Of a stretch of 64,000 nucleotides of DNA, positions 1 to 7,729 are shown piece after piece. The translations under genes were made by a program, and so were the position numbers. Origin of the DNA: Clostridia bacterium (GTDB lineage Bacteria; Bacillota; Clostridia; Oscillospirales; Acutalibacteraceae); contig JAFSFB010000012.1 of assembly GCA_017435385.1 (NCBI GenBank), forward strand, positions 62,001-126,000, written 5' to 3'. Position 1 is the stretch's first letter, and every line of letters starts with the position of its first letter. The notes below the pieces were generated by a model. It did not search any database and was not told the DNA's origin. It was given only the letters and a program-made list of their open reading frames with translations.

Positions 1-661
1 GAGATGCCTTGAGCTCCTCTCTGTATTCCTCCGCCCAACGCTCCGCTTCCGCCGAAGCTTTTGAGGGAACGAAAGCCTTGATGACACCTGCGTTTTTCTG
101 GGCGGGAACGGCAACGAACGACCATTCATACGCATCCGTCGGGTCTTCGAGCAGGAAGCTGCAGAGCTTACCGCCGTAAACCTTGCCCTTCTGATGCTCG
201 CAGCCCTCGCTCTTGATGTTCTTGCCGCAAATCGAACAGCTTATCGTTCTGACACAGCAGCCGACGCTCGTTTCCTTCTTGATTCCCGCTTCGATTTCGG
301 CGATGAGATCCTTGTTCTTTTCGGTCCTCACCATATAAGCCTTTGCCTTGATATAGCAGTAGGGCTCGCCGTGACTTGTTTTGCGTGATTCGTCGGTCAC
401 AAACTCGGTTGCATAAATTCTTGCGTTCTGATCCTTGCTGCTCATGTTATGGTCAAAAATACCCGTTTTGCCGACAAAAAGCTCCGCAAGGGTTTTAAGC
501 GCAGGAACCGTAAACCTTTCGTTATCTCTGTCGATCTCGTTATCGCAAAGGATAACGGAAAAGGTATATATTTCATCCTGCGAAAGTTCTTTTCTTGCGA
601 ACTTCCCGATGAGTCTGAGTTCCTCCTCGGGAAGAATTGCAGAGTTGTTTTCCGTTTTCAT
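1..661 (-). CDS. HK97-type prohead protease, partial (cut by window start)
   Basis: The reading frame is open from an ATG at 661 to the window edge, giving 220 residues without a stop. Enzymes of this family are serine proteases that cleave scaffold and capsid protein during head maturation. The visible protein has a histidine near residue 71 in the segment TGIFDHNMSS and a serine near residue 132 in KKETSVGCC, spaced as expected for the catalytic His and Ser, followed by a four-cysteine stretch (CCVRTISCSICG) that is unusual and could bind metal. A WSFVAVPAQKNAG segment matches the usual end of the protease fold. It lies directly downstream of the portal gene, its normal place. The C-terminal part, including any fused scaffold, is missing. 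Confidence 0.75.
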   Translation of the reverse strand, partial: MKTENNSAILPEEELRLIGKFARKELSQDEIYTFSVILCDNEIDRDNERFTVPALKTLAELFVGKTGIFDHNMSSKDQNARIYATEFVTDESRKTSHGEPYCYIKAKAYMVRTEKNKDLIAEIEAGIKKETSVGCCVRTISCSICGKNIKSEGCEHQKGKVYGGKLCSFLLEDPTDAYEWSFVAVPAQKNAGVIKAFVPSKASAEAERWAEEYREELKAS

Positions 662-663
662 AA

Positions 664-1809
664 TCATTCACCTCTCTTTTTATTTTCGCTCTCGAGCTTT
701 TCAGCCTGAGCGTTATAAAGTCTTGCTCTTGAAAGCTCGACCTCATCCTGAAGGGTTATGTTTTCCCACACAATTTCGGGGCTGCAGCCGAAGCCTCTGC
801 TTCTGAGAAAAGCCGTGCAGATCTTTCTGATAACGGGCGTCAGAATATGTCTGTATGCCTCCAGCTCGCTCGTGAGAACATCCGCCTGCTGAGAGCTCAT
901 CCTCTCCGTGCTTGACCACGAAAGACCGAGCATGAAGGGCGGAAGTCCCGTTTTTGCCACGATCTGTTCAAGCATCTGGCGAACGGGTATCTCGCTGTCG
1001 AGGATCTGATTATCTGCCCCGATAACCTTTATCTGAACATCTCCGACTGCAACGAAATCCTTGATTTCCGAGCCGCTCTGCATCGCTTCGCCCCATTCCC
1101 TTGCAACCTGCATGGCTCTGTCCTTGGCGTATGCTCTGTCCATGACATCGTTGCGGGGATTATAGGTTACAGCGAAGCGGAGATTGCCGACTCTGTCCCA
1201 GTTTGCACCGATGCTCTCGAAAATCCTGAGCAGAATGCCGCTGACAAACGGCATCCCTTTGAGCAGGGAATTGCCTGTGAGCGAGCCTGCATCGGGATTG
1301 AGCACGCTCAGAAGACAAAGCTCCTGACGGGGAGCCTTTACAAGCTCTGCACCCTTTCGGACAAAGATCTCAACATCAAAGCCGTTCTGCGCCCTTTTGA
1401 GCTCGATTCCGTCAAGCGGAGCGTTGAAAAGCGCACACGGCTGACCGTCAGCATCCGTCACGATCTCTCCGACCGCAGTGCCGAAGGTCAGAAGCTGTTC
1501 AAAATAAGTCGAAACAAACGCCGGTATTCCCTGTCTGTTGCCGCCGACGGGAACGGTTTCGAGAAACTCTTTCAGAGCCTCACGGGCTCTTTCATCGGAG
1601 CATTCAACCGTAAATCCGCCCGTCAGACGAACGAGCTTGAACACAGCCGCATCGATAACGGGAACGGCTTCTCTGAGTGCTTTATAAAGCCTCATGCTCG
1701 GCGCACCGAGAGGCACATATCCGTCGATGATGCCGAAGGGATGTCTGTTCATGTTCTGAGTCACGGGAGCCGAAACCCTTCCGGGCTTTCTGCTTTTAAA
1801 TAAACCCAT
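664..1809 (-). CDS. Phage portal protein
   Basis: This 381-residue protein would form the dodecameric ring at the capsid vertex through which DNA is packaged. The C-terminal half carries recognisable portal features: a segment around residues 290-330 reading TGLPPFMLGLSWSSTERM followed by a long helix with SSQQADVLTSELEAYRHILTP. It starts with ATG behind a strong GGAGGAA site and overlaps the end of the large terminase by 14 bases, which suggests translational coupling. It is somewhat shorter than many HK97-type portals (about 400-450 residues), but nothing suggests truncation. Confidence 0.88.
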   Translation of the reverse strand: MGLFKSRKPGRVSAPVTQNMNRHPFGIIDGYVPLGAPSMRLYKALREAVPVIDAAVFKLVRLTGGFTVECSDERAREALKEFLETVPVGGNRQGIPAFVSTYFEQLLTFGTAVGEIVTDADGQPCALFNAPLDGIELKRAQNGFDVEIFVRKGAELVKAPRQELCLLSVLNPDAGSLTGNSLLKGMPFVSGILLRIFESIGANWDRVGNLRFAVTYNPRNDVMDRAYAKDRAMQVAREWGEAMQSGSEIKDFVAVGDVQIKVIGADNQILDSEIPVRQMLEQIVAKTGLPPFMLGLSWSSTERMSSQQADVLTSELEAYRHILTPVIRKICTAFLRSRGFGCSPEIVWENITLQDEVELSRARLYNAQAEKLESENKKRGE

Positions 1810-3094
1810 CCGATTCCTCCTTTCTTCTTGTTGCCGCCACAGCGAAAAATCCGTCGTCGCATCCGTCGGTTATAACAGTCGACACGAAATAACGGATATC
1901 GTCCATGGCATGGTCATTTTCTTTTCTGACCGAATCCTTTGCGGAGTTTTCCTCCCATCTGTAAAGTCCGAATTCTCTGATGCTGTCCCTGCATACGGGC
2001 GAAAACATCAGCGTGCCGTCTTTAAGGCAGTCCGAAACCCTTCGTATTCCGTCGATAACATCGTTCTTTGCAGGAATAACACGGAACCTGCCGTCACGCC
2101 TTATACATTCGATGAAGCTCGCCGCCGAAGGATCAACGATAACCGCTTTGATATTTCTGTCCCCTGCAAGCTCACAGAGGGCTTCGTAATGCTCGCTGTC
2201 CGTTTTCTGCCGTCCCTCCGTTCGTGAATTGAAATAGTATTCTCCGATTCTGTACCATTTTTCGCCGCACCGTCCCCACAGACCGAACGATGAGGGATTG
2301 ACAGTTCCGTAATCGCAGGATATCCAGAACTCGGAGGGACTGTACGGCGGCTCGCAGACATGCCTTTCCGCAGAAAACATAGGATAGACACAGCCCTGAG
2401 CGGCAACCCATTTGCCGAGAACGAACCGTTCATAGAATGCGCCCGAATAAAGCCTTTCGTATCTGCGGATAATAGACTGCGTCAGAGAGGGATTGTCCCT
2501 CATCGTGAAATGAAGATAAAGACAGTTCTTCTCCTCTTTTTTCTTTATCCACTCCTCATGAAACCAATGCATCGGATGCTCGGGATTGCAGTTGAACCAG
2601 AGCTTTGAGCCCTCAACCGAGCATCTTGCGAGAGCCTGCTCGACGAACGAGCGGGGCATTAGAGTCACCTCGTCAAGAAGCACTCCCGCCAGCGTCATGC
2701 CCTGAATCAGAGCCGCCGAGCCTTCATCCTTTCCGCCGAAAAGATAGAAGCGGTTCATTCTTCCGCCACGGCTTATCTCGATAAGGTTGCGTGAATATTT
2801 TTCGCTGCATTCAAAACCGAGCTCACGGAGAACGGGAAGAATAACCGTCACGACATTCCGCCGAAGAGAAGCTATCGTTTTTCCGCAAAGGGCGAAGGAA
2901 GAATCGGAAAACGCCGAAAAAGCCCATGCTACAAAGGAAACCGACATGCACAGCGTTTTGCCCGAGCGGACCGCACCGTCACAGATAACAGCATCGTATC
3001 CGCTGAAAGGGCTATTGGGCATCCACCAGCAGAGTGCCTTCATCTGTTTCTTTGAGAAAGGGGTGAAAACGGACTTTTTGTTTGACGGACTCAA
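1796..3094 (-). CDS. Phage terminase large subunit (PBSX type)
   Basis: This 432-residue protein is the ATP-driven motor and nuclease that packages and cuts phage DNA. The N-terminal ATPase shows a Walker A-like motif GAVRSGKT near residue 40 and a Walker B-like LAGVLLDEVTLM near residue 135. The C-terminal nuclease half begins near EFWISCDYGTVNPSSFG and contains VIVDPSAASF, acidic positions typical of the RNase H-like terminase nuclease. The start is taken as TTG at 3094 because GGAGGAGG lies just upstream and the codon overlaps the stop of the small subunit by four bases (TTGA). Confidence 0.93.
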   Translation of the reverse strand: MSPSNKKSVFTPFSKKQMKALCWWMPNSPFSGYDAVICDGAVRSGKTLCMSVSFVAWAFSAFSDSSFALCGKTIASLRRNVVTVILPVLRELGFECSEKYSRNLIEISRGGRMNRFYLFGGKDEGSAALIQGMTLAGVLLDEVTLMPRSFVEQALARCSVEGSKLWFNCNPEHPMHWFHEEWIKKKEEKNCLYLHFTMRDNPSLTQSIIRRYERLYSGAFYERFVLGKWVAAQGCVYPMFSAERHVCEPPYSPSEFWISCDYGTVNPSSFGLWGRCGEKWYRIGEYYFNSRTEGRQKTDSEHYEALCELAGDRNIKAVIVDPSAASFIECIRRDGRFRVIPAKNDVIDGIRRVSDCLKDGTLMFSPVCRDSIREFGLYRWEENSAKDSVRKENDHAMDDIRYFVSTVITDGCDDGFFAVAATRRKEESDGFI

Positions 3095-3573
3095 ATCGTT
3101 TCCTCCTCCGAGAGAAGCCTTGCTCCTTCGGAAAGCGCCTTGATAAAACTGCTCTCTGCATTTTCAGCTCCGCCGCTCATCTGAGCAAGCTTTTCGAGAG
3201 CCTTGAGTCTGTCGAAAAATTTGATCTCGATTCCGCCGCCCTTGGGGCGTTTGATTTCCGAAACATTGAAAAGATCGAGCTTTTCGATCTCCTCCGCAGT
3301 CATCGTTTCCTCTGCGAGCATAAGTCTGAGTGCATCCGTGACCGAGCCGAAGGCAAGACGGCAAAGACCTTTTTCCGCCTGCGGAGAAAATGTTCTGCGC
3401 TCCTTCTCAAGGCGGTCGATCTCAGCCCTGATATCCTGCCTTCCGAGAAGCTTCTGTGCGGTTTTCGACGGAGAGATGCAAAAGCCTGCTCTTGCGGCGC
3501 AGCCCCTCGCATCTCCCAAGACCGCATAATAGCTGCAGAAAAGCTTTTCCTTTTCCGTAAGACCTTTTTTCAA
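3091..3573 (-). CDS. Phage terminase small subunit
   Basis: This 160-residue protein begins with TEKEKLFCSYYAVLGDARGC, the typical start of the Terminase_2 small subunit, with a helix-turn-helix used to recognise phage packaging sites, followed by a charged C-terminal part. The start is TTG at 3573, preceded by AAAGGA. A tiny 18-codon frame beginning about 50 bases upstream overlaps this start and may only be a leader. The gene is the first of the packaging module; no phage gene was found upstream of it. Confidence 0.85.
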   Translation of the reverse strand: MKKGLTEKEKLFCSYYAVLGDARGCAARAGFCISPSKTAQKLLGRQDIRAEIDRLEKERRTFSPQAEKGLCRLAFGSVTDALRLMLAEETMTAEEIEKLDLFNVSEIKRPKGGGIEIKFFDRLKALEKLAQMSGGAENAESSFIKALSEGARLLSEEETI

Positions 3574-3823
3574 TCAATCATCCTTTCCGAGAAGCTTTTT
3601 TCCGTTAAGCCGACATGTTTTAACATTTCCGCTTCACGGATTCTCCTCTCAACCTATACGGAAAAAGCCGTTTTTGTTAACACGTTTGTGTTAAGCCCGA
3701 AATCGTTTTTGCCGCAATTCTCCTTCCGTTTTCTCCCGTTTTCGTCTGTTTCAGCCTGTTTATCTCCGTTTTTCGCCGATTTTGATAAATATTTTTATCT
3801 TTTGTATTTTTTTGTGATTTTGC
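3574..3823. other. Pyrimidine-rich junction between prophage module and mgtE
   Basis: About 250 bases without a gene. The + strand is rich in T and C with several short TTCCG/CCGTTTT runs; the minus strand would carry the upstream region of the small terminase gene. No tRNA, integrase or convincing attachment repeat is visible here. Confidence 0.5.
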
Positions 3824-3852
3824 TTGACTTGATGGCTCAAAGGGTGTAACAT
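3824..3852 (+). promoter_or_regulatory. Sigma-A promoter of mgtE
   Basis: TTGACT and TAACAT are separated by exactly 17 bases. Transcription would start near 3859, giving an unusually long leader of about 230 bases before the mgtE start codon. Confidence 0.65.
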
Positions 3853-3869
3853 TATGGGGTAGACAAAAA

Positions 3870-4086
3870 ATTTTTCAAAGAAATGTGTGGTGAGATCGTT
3901 GGGCAGTTCCGATACCCCTAAACCCCGAAGTAGATTTTCAACAGAATCAGCCGCATTGGCGGAGCTGTCTTTCAGCCACCGGAAGTGAGCCGTGTCAGAA
4001 AATGATATCGGTTTCGCTCTTGTTTTGTTTTGACTGCATCGCCTTTGCGCCGGCACAGATTGCCGATGGAAGGAGATGCATTTTTT
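3870..4086 (+). promoter_or_regulatory. Structured mgtE leader, candidate metal-sensing RNA with terminator over the ribosome site
   Basis: The leader contains several hairpins, for example CAG-CCGC-ATTG-GCGG-AG-CTG near 3947-3970. It ends in a strong hairpin (4035-4080) whose arms are TGCATC/GATGCA and CCTT/AAGG with inner CGGC/GCCG, followed by six T residues (4081-4086) directly touching the ATG at 4087. The 3' arm contains the ribosome binding site, so folding would both terminate transcription and hide the start. In Firmicutes mgtE is commonly controlled by the Mg2+-sensing M-box; I looked for the M-box core and could not match it convincingly, so the ligand is an inference. Confidence 0.5.
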
Positions 4087-5442
4087 ATGGACGAACTCGA
4101 GATACTCATTGAAAAAGTACCCGAGCTTATTTCAAACGGAGAGATCTCATCCCTGCGTGAGCTTTTCTCGGAAATGAATGCGGTCGATACCGCCCTGCTC
4201 ATGGATGAACTCGAAGCCAAGGAAAGACTTTTCGTTTTCCGTGTGCTTCCCAAGGATATTTCGGCGGATGTTTTCGCCTATCTTGAACCCGAATCTCAGG
4301 AAGAGCTTGTCCGCATGATCAACGATGCGGAGCTTGAACGCCTTCTTGACGAAATGTTCCTCGACGATGTTGTTGACTTTCTCGAGGAAGTTCCCGCAAA
4401 TGTTGTCACCCGTGTGCTTGCCCATTCGGATGCGGAAACGAGAAAGCTCATCAACCGCTTTCTCAAATACCCCGAGGACAGCGCAGGCAGCATTATGACG
4501 ATCGAAATGGTTCAGCTTCATACAAGCTTTACCGCCGCTCAGGCTATTGAACAGATCAGAAAAACGGGCGTTGACAAGGAAACGGTCTACACCTGCTACT
4601 GCACGGACAGACACCGTCATCTGCTCGGAAGCATTCCGCTGCTTTCGCTTCTTCTCTGCGACAAAGAAACCCTCGTGGGCGATATCATGGAAGAAGAGCC
4701 GCAGTTCATTTCCGTCAACACTCTTGACGACCGTGAATATGTTGCCGATATCGTAAGTAAATATGACCTTCTGAGCGTGCCCGTTGTTGACAACGAAAAC
4801 CGTCTTGTCGGCATCATCACCGTTGACGACGTTGTTGATGTTATCGAAGAAGAGGTTACCGAGGACTTTGAAAAGATGGCGGCTATGACACCGTCGGATG
4901 ACGAATATCTCAAGACGGGCGTTTTCAAGCTTGCAAAAAACCGAATCGTATGGCTTCTCATCCTCATGATTTCGGGAACATTCACGGGCATGATTATCGA
5001 GGGCTATGAAACCCTTCTTTCAGGCTTCGTTGCTCTGACCGCTTCGATGCCCATGCTCATGGGTACGGGCGGTAACGCAGGCAGCCAGGTTTCAACGCTT
5101 ATCATCCGAGGTCTTGCCGTCGGAGAAATCGAGATAAAGGACTATTTCAAAATCGTTCTCAAAGAGCTGCGTGTTGCCGCCGTGTGCGGACTTGTTCTCG
5201 GAGCGGCAAACATTCTCAGAATGTATCTTTTCAGCGAAGGTACGATTGAGGTTTTCCTCGTTGTATCCCTTGCGATGTTTATTGCCATCGTCGTTGCAAA
5301 GCTCATCGGCTGCTCGCTCCCGATTTTTGCAAAAATCGTTAAGCTCGACCCTGCACTCATGGCAGGTCCGATGATCGCAACCCTCGTTGACATCGTTACT
5401 CTCGTTATCTACTTTGCTCTTGCAAAGGCATTTCTGATATAA
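4087..5442 (+). CDS. mgtE: Magnesium transporter MgtE
   Basis: This 451-residue inner-membrane Mg2+ channel/transporter has the family's full layout: an acidic N domain (about 1-130), two CBS domains (about 130-255, with a VVDNENRLVGIITVDDVVDV end) and a five-helix membrane domain (about 285-451). The membrane part carries PMLMGTGGNAGSQ, the conserved pore segment. The ATG at 4087 is chosen over upstream possibilities because GGAAGGAG lies 11 bases before it and the N domain begins there. The gene stands alone, with its own promoter, a structured leader and a terminator, so expression probably responds to Mg2+. Confidence 0.95.
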   Translation: MDELEILIEKVPELISNGEISSLRELFSEMNAVDTALLMDELEAKERLFVFRVLPKDISADVFAYLEPESQEELVRMINDAELERLLDEMFLDDVVDFLEEVPANVVTRVLAHSDAETRKLINRFLKYPEDSAGSIMTIEMVQLHTSFTAAQAIEQIRKTGVDKETVYTCYCTDRHRHLLGSIPLLSLLLCDKETLVGDIMEEEPQFISVNTLDDREYVADIVSKYDLLSVPVVDNENRLVGIITVDDVVDVIEEEVTEDFEKMAAMTPSDDEYLKTGVFKLAKNRIVWLLILMISGTFTGMIIEGYETLLSGFVALTASMPMLMGTGGNAGSQVSTLIIRGLAVGEIEIKDYFKIVLKELRVAAVCGLVLGAANILRMYLFSEGTIEVFLVVSLAMFIAIVVAKLIGCSLPIFAKIVKLDPALMAGPMIATLVDIVTLVIYFALAKAFLI

Positions 5443-5448
5443 AAAAAC

Positions 5449-5480
5449 ACCCGACAGTTTCTCTGCTGTCGGGCGTTTTT
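5449..5480 (+). terminator. Intrinsic terminator after mgtE
   Basis: Perfect eight-base arms CCCGACAG/CTGTCGGG with an eight-base loop are followed by CGTTTTT. Confidence 0.9.
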
Positions 5481-5483
5481 ATG

Positions 5484-5512
5484 TTGACGGATATCGCAGA
5501 CTGTGATATTAT
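5484..5512 (+). promoter_or_regulatory. Sigma-A promoter for the zinc-ribbon membrane protein
   Basis: TTGACG and TATTAT are separated by 17 bases, only about 20 bases upstream of the start codon, so the leader is short. Confidence 0.6.
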
Positions 5513-5532
5513 GAGATCAAGAGGTGGTAATT

Positions 5533-6147
5533 ATGAAATGTAAATTCTGCGGCGCAAAAATCAAAAAGAAAGATGAACTCTGCCCCGAATGCGGAAAATA
5601 TATCAGTAAGAAATCAGCGGCAGTCGCTTACAGAAAAAGATTGGATTGCGAACCGACCTCACCTCTCGGAAAAAACATAAGATATCTTGAATGCGGAAAC
5701 TTCGGTAACGGTGTGCTTATATTCTGCATTATGTACGGAATCCTCGCAGCGTATTACTTTGTTACAAGTCTTCCCTTAAGATATACATTGATTGCCCGTG
5801 TCGAGCGCACCGAATTCATCATAAAAAATGTATTTCTTGCCATGCTTCTCATTTCGGTATTCATCATCGGCTTTGTTATATTTTTCACATGTAAAAAAAG
5901 CTTTGTATGCGTCAATGTTCACGGTGTTTACGGCATAAAGCCGAAATTTCTGATGTTTCCCGAAAGATTCGAATTCTTCTATGACGATATAACTGATTTC
6001 CGCTGTCATATTCCCGCTTCTGGCGGCATCCCCGTTGTGACTGTAACCGCCGACGGCAAGGTTTACAGAATATACGGTCTGAGCAACACTGATGCGAGCT
6101 ATCTTTCAACATTTATCCGTGAAATCATGCCTTCAAAATGTAAATAA
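5533..6147 (+). CDS. Zinc-ribbon, two-helix membrane protein of unknown function
   Basis: The 204-residue product begins with a zinc ribbon, CKFCGAKIKKKDELCPECGK, with two CxxC pairs. Two hydrophobic segments follow (near residues 57-80 and 98-121), then a soluble C-terminal domain of about 80 residues with a beta-rich, PH-like look (FYDDITDFRCHIP, VTVTADGKVYRIYGL). The ATG at 5533 is preferred over a GTG nine bases earlier because AGGTGG is correctly spaced from it. The gene is monocistronic between a promoter and a terminator. I cannot assign a role; proteins of this layout are common and uncharacterised in Clostridia. Confidence 0.75.
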   Translation: MKCKFCGAKIKKKDELCPECGKYISKKSAAVAYRKRLDCEPTSPLGKNIRYLECGNFGNGVLIFCIMYGILAAYYFVTSLPLRYTLIARVERTEFIIKNVFLAMLLISVFIIGFVIFFTCKKSFVCVNVHGVYGIKPKFLMFPERFEFFYDDITDFRCHIPASGGIPVVTVTADGKVYRIYGLSNTDASYLSTFIREIMPSKCK

Positions 6148-6190
6148 TCCGACTTTTATCGTCCCAAAATATCGAATAAGTATAATTAAC

Positions 6191-6221
6191 CAAAAAAGAC
6201 CGCTCGGAGCGGTCTTTTTTT
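6191..6221. terminator. Bidirectional terminator
   Basis: A-rich run, GACCGCTC/GAGCGGTC arms with a one-to-three base loop, then seven T residues. It separates the zinc-ribbon gene from glyS. Confidence 0.88.
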
Positions 6222-6234
6222 AGTCTTTCATTCA

Positions 6235-6263
6235 TTGACTTTGATGCATATTTAAGGTATCAT
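6235..6263 (+). promoter_or_regulatory. Promoter of glycyl-tRNA synthetase
   Basis: TTGACT and TATCAT are 17 bases apart. A better -10 (TATAAT at 6263-6268) lies slightly too far from this -35. No T-box leader is present between here and the gene. Confidence 0.5.
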
Positions 6264-6299
6264 ATAATCAAAATTATTATAATGGCGGGAGTTTTGGAT

Positions 6300-7682
6300 A
6301 TGATGAAAAATCAGGATAAGACCATGGAAAAAATCGTTGCTCTCTGCAAGGGCAGAGGCTTCATCTTTGCAGGCAGCGAAATCTACGGCGGTCTTGCAAA
6401 CACATGGGACTACGGCCCCCTCGGCGCACGCATGAAAAACAATGTCAAGGACACATGGCGCAAGAGATTCATTCAGGAGCGCAAGAACAGCTACGAGGTC
6501 GATGCAGACATTCTCATGCACCCCAGAGTATGGGAAGCAAGCGGTCACGTTGCCAGCTTCTCCGACCCTCTTCTTGACTGCAAGGAATGCAAAAAGCGTC
6601 ACAGAGCAGACAACCTCATTGACGATTTCAACCCCGATGCTCATGCAGACGGCATGACAAAAGAGGAAATGTTTGAGTATATCAAGGCTCATTCGATCCC
6701 CTGCCCCCACTGCGGCAAGCACGATTTCACCGACATCAGAGAATTCAACCTGATGTTCCAGACCTTCAGAGGCGTTACCAACGACAGCAAGAATGTTATC
6801 TATCTCCGCCCCGAAAATGCTCAGGGCGAATATGTAAACTATCTCAATGTTCAGAGAACGATGAGAGCAAAGCTTCCCTTCAGCATCGGTCAGATCGGTA
6901 AGGCTTTCAGAAATGAGATCACCCCCGGCAACTTCACCTTCAGAACGATCGAATTCGAGCAGATGGAGTTCCAGACCTTCTGCAAGGAGGGAACCGACAA
7001 CGAGCTTTACGATTACTTCAAGGAATACGGCATGAAGTATTATCAGGATCTCGGCATCGCCGCTGAGAACCTCCGCTTCCATGACCACGAAAAGCTCGCT
7101 CACTATGCAAAGGCTGCCTGTGACATCGAGTTCCTCTTCCCCTTCGGCTGGGGCGAAGTCAACGGCACTCACAACAGAACCAACTTCGACCTCACAAGAC
7201 ATCAGGAATACAGCGGTCAGAAGATGGATTATCTTGATCCCGAAACAAACGAAAAATTCATTCCCTTTATCATAGAATCAACCTACGGTCTTGACAGAAC
7301 GGTTCTCGCTCTTCTCTGCGAAGCATATGACGAAGAGGTCATCGACGCAGAAAAGAACGACACAAGAGTTGTTCTTCATCTCAACCCCGCAATCGCTCCC
7401 TTCAAGGCGGCTGTTCTTCCTCTTTCAAAGAAGCTTTCTCCCGATGCTCTCAAGGTTTATGAGAAGCTTCAGAAGAAGTTCATGGTTGACTTTGACGAAA
7501 CAGGTTCAATCGGCAAGCGTTACCGCCGTGAAGACGAGATCGGCACTCCCATCTGCATCACCTTTGACTTTGACTCCCTCGAGGATAACTGCGTAACCGT
7601 CAGAGACAGAGATACAATGCAGCAGGAGCGCATTTCAATCGATGCTCTTGAGGACTATATCGCCGCACGCATCGAGTTCTGA
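6300..7682 (+). CDS. glyS: Glycine--tRNA ligase (homodimeric type)
   Basis: This class II aminoacyl-tRNA synthetase attaches glycine to its tRNA. At about 460 residues it is the single-chain alpha2 type. Motif 2 is visible in AFRNEITPGNFTFRTIEFEQMEF and motif 3 in ESTYGLDRTVLALL, with a C-terminal anticodon-binding domain (LSPDALKVYEKL, YRREDEIGTPICITFDFD). An N-terminal zinc-binding pair, CKECKKR and CPHCGKH, lies between. The ATG at 6300 has GCGGGAG eight bases upstream; an ATG at 6282 has no ribosome site. It precedes, but probably does not control, the decarboxylase operon. Confidence 0.96.
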   Translation: MMKNQDKTMEKIVALCKGRGFIFAGSEIYGGLANTWDYGPLGARMKNNVKDTWRKRFIQERKNSYEVDADILMHPRVWEASGHVASFSDPLLDCKECKKRHRADNLIDDFNPDAHADGMTKEEMFEYIKAHSIPCPHCGKHDFTDIREFNLMFQTFRGVTNDSKNVIYLRPENAQGEYVNYLNVQRTMRAKLPFSIGQIGKAFRNEITPGNFTFRTIEFEQMEFQTFCKEGTDNELYDYFKEYGMKYYQDLGIAAENLRFHDHEKLAHYAKAACDIEFLFPFGWGEVNGTHNRTNFDLTRHQEYSGQKMDYLDPETNEKFIPFIIESTYGLDRTVLALLCEAYDEEVIDAEKNDTRVVLHLNPAIAPFKAAVLPLSKKLSPDALKVYEKLQKKFMVDFDETGSIGKRYRREDEIGTPICITFDFDSLEDNCVTVRDRDTMQQERISIDALEDYIAARIEF

Positions 7683-7729
7683 TTCAGGTTTAAATATTTC
7701 TAAAATATACAGAAAGGACTGTCAGTTCA

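Larger units (their letters stand above)
1..3586 (-). mobile_element. Prophage packaging/head module (right end of a prophage or remnant)
   Basis: Four consecutive minus-strand genes read small terminase, large terminase, portal and prohead protease, the standard order of the DNA-packaging module of a tailed phage. They are tightly packed, with overlaps of 4 and 14 bases and only 2 bases before the protease. The module runs off the left edge of the window, so capsid, tail, lysis and integrase genes are not visible. On the right it stops abruptly about 500 bases before the chromosomal mgtE gene. I could not identify an attachment site or a tRNA at the boundary, so whether the prophage is intact is unknown. 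Confidence 0.85.

Noticed and set aside
13..3573. Plus-strand open frames opposite the terminase and portal genes
   Set aside because: They are shadows: no ribosome sites, unlikely composition, and strong protein families on the other strand.
3082..3849. Plus-strand 255-codon frame across the small terminase and junction
   Set aside because: It reads through the well-supported terminase gene in antisense and has no recognisable domain or ribosome site.
3870..4030. M-box (Mg2+) riboswitch in the mgtE leader
   Set aside because: Position and gene fit, but the conserved M-box core sequences could not be placed, so only a structured leader is claimed.
6240..6300. T-box leader before glycyl-tRNA synthetase and before trpS
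   Set aside because: The gaps are too short and the T-box sequence is absent.
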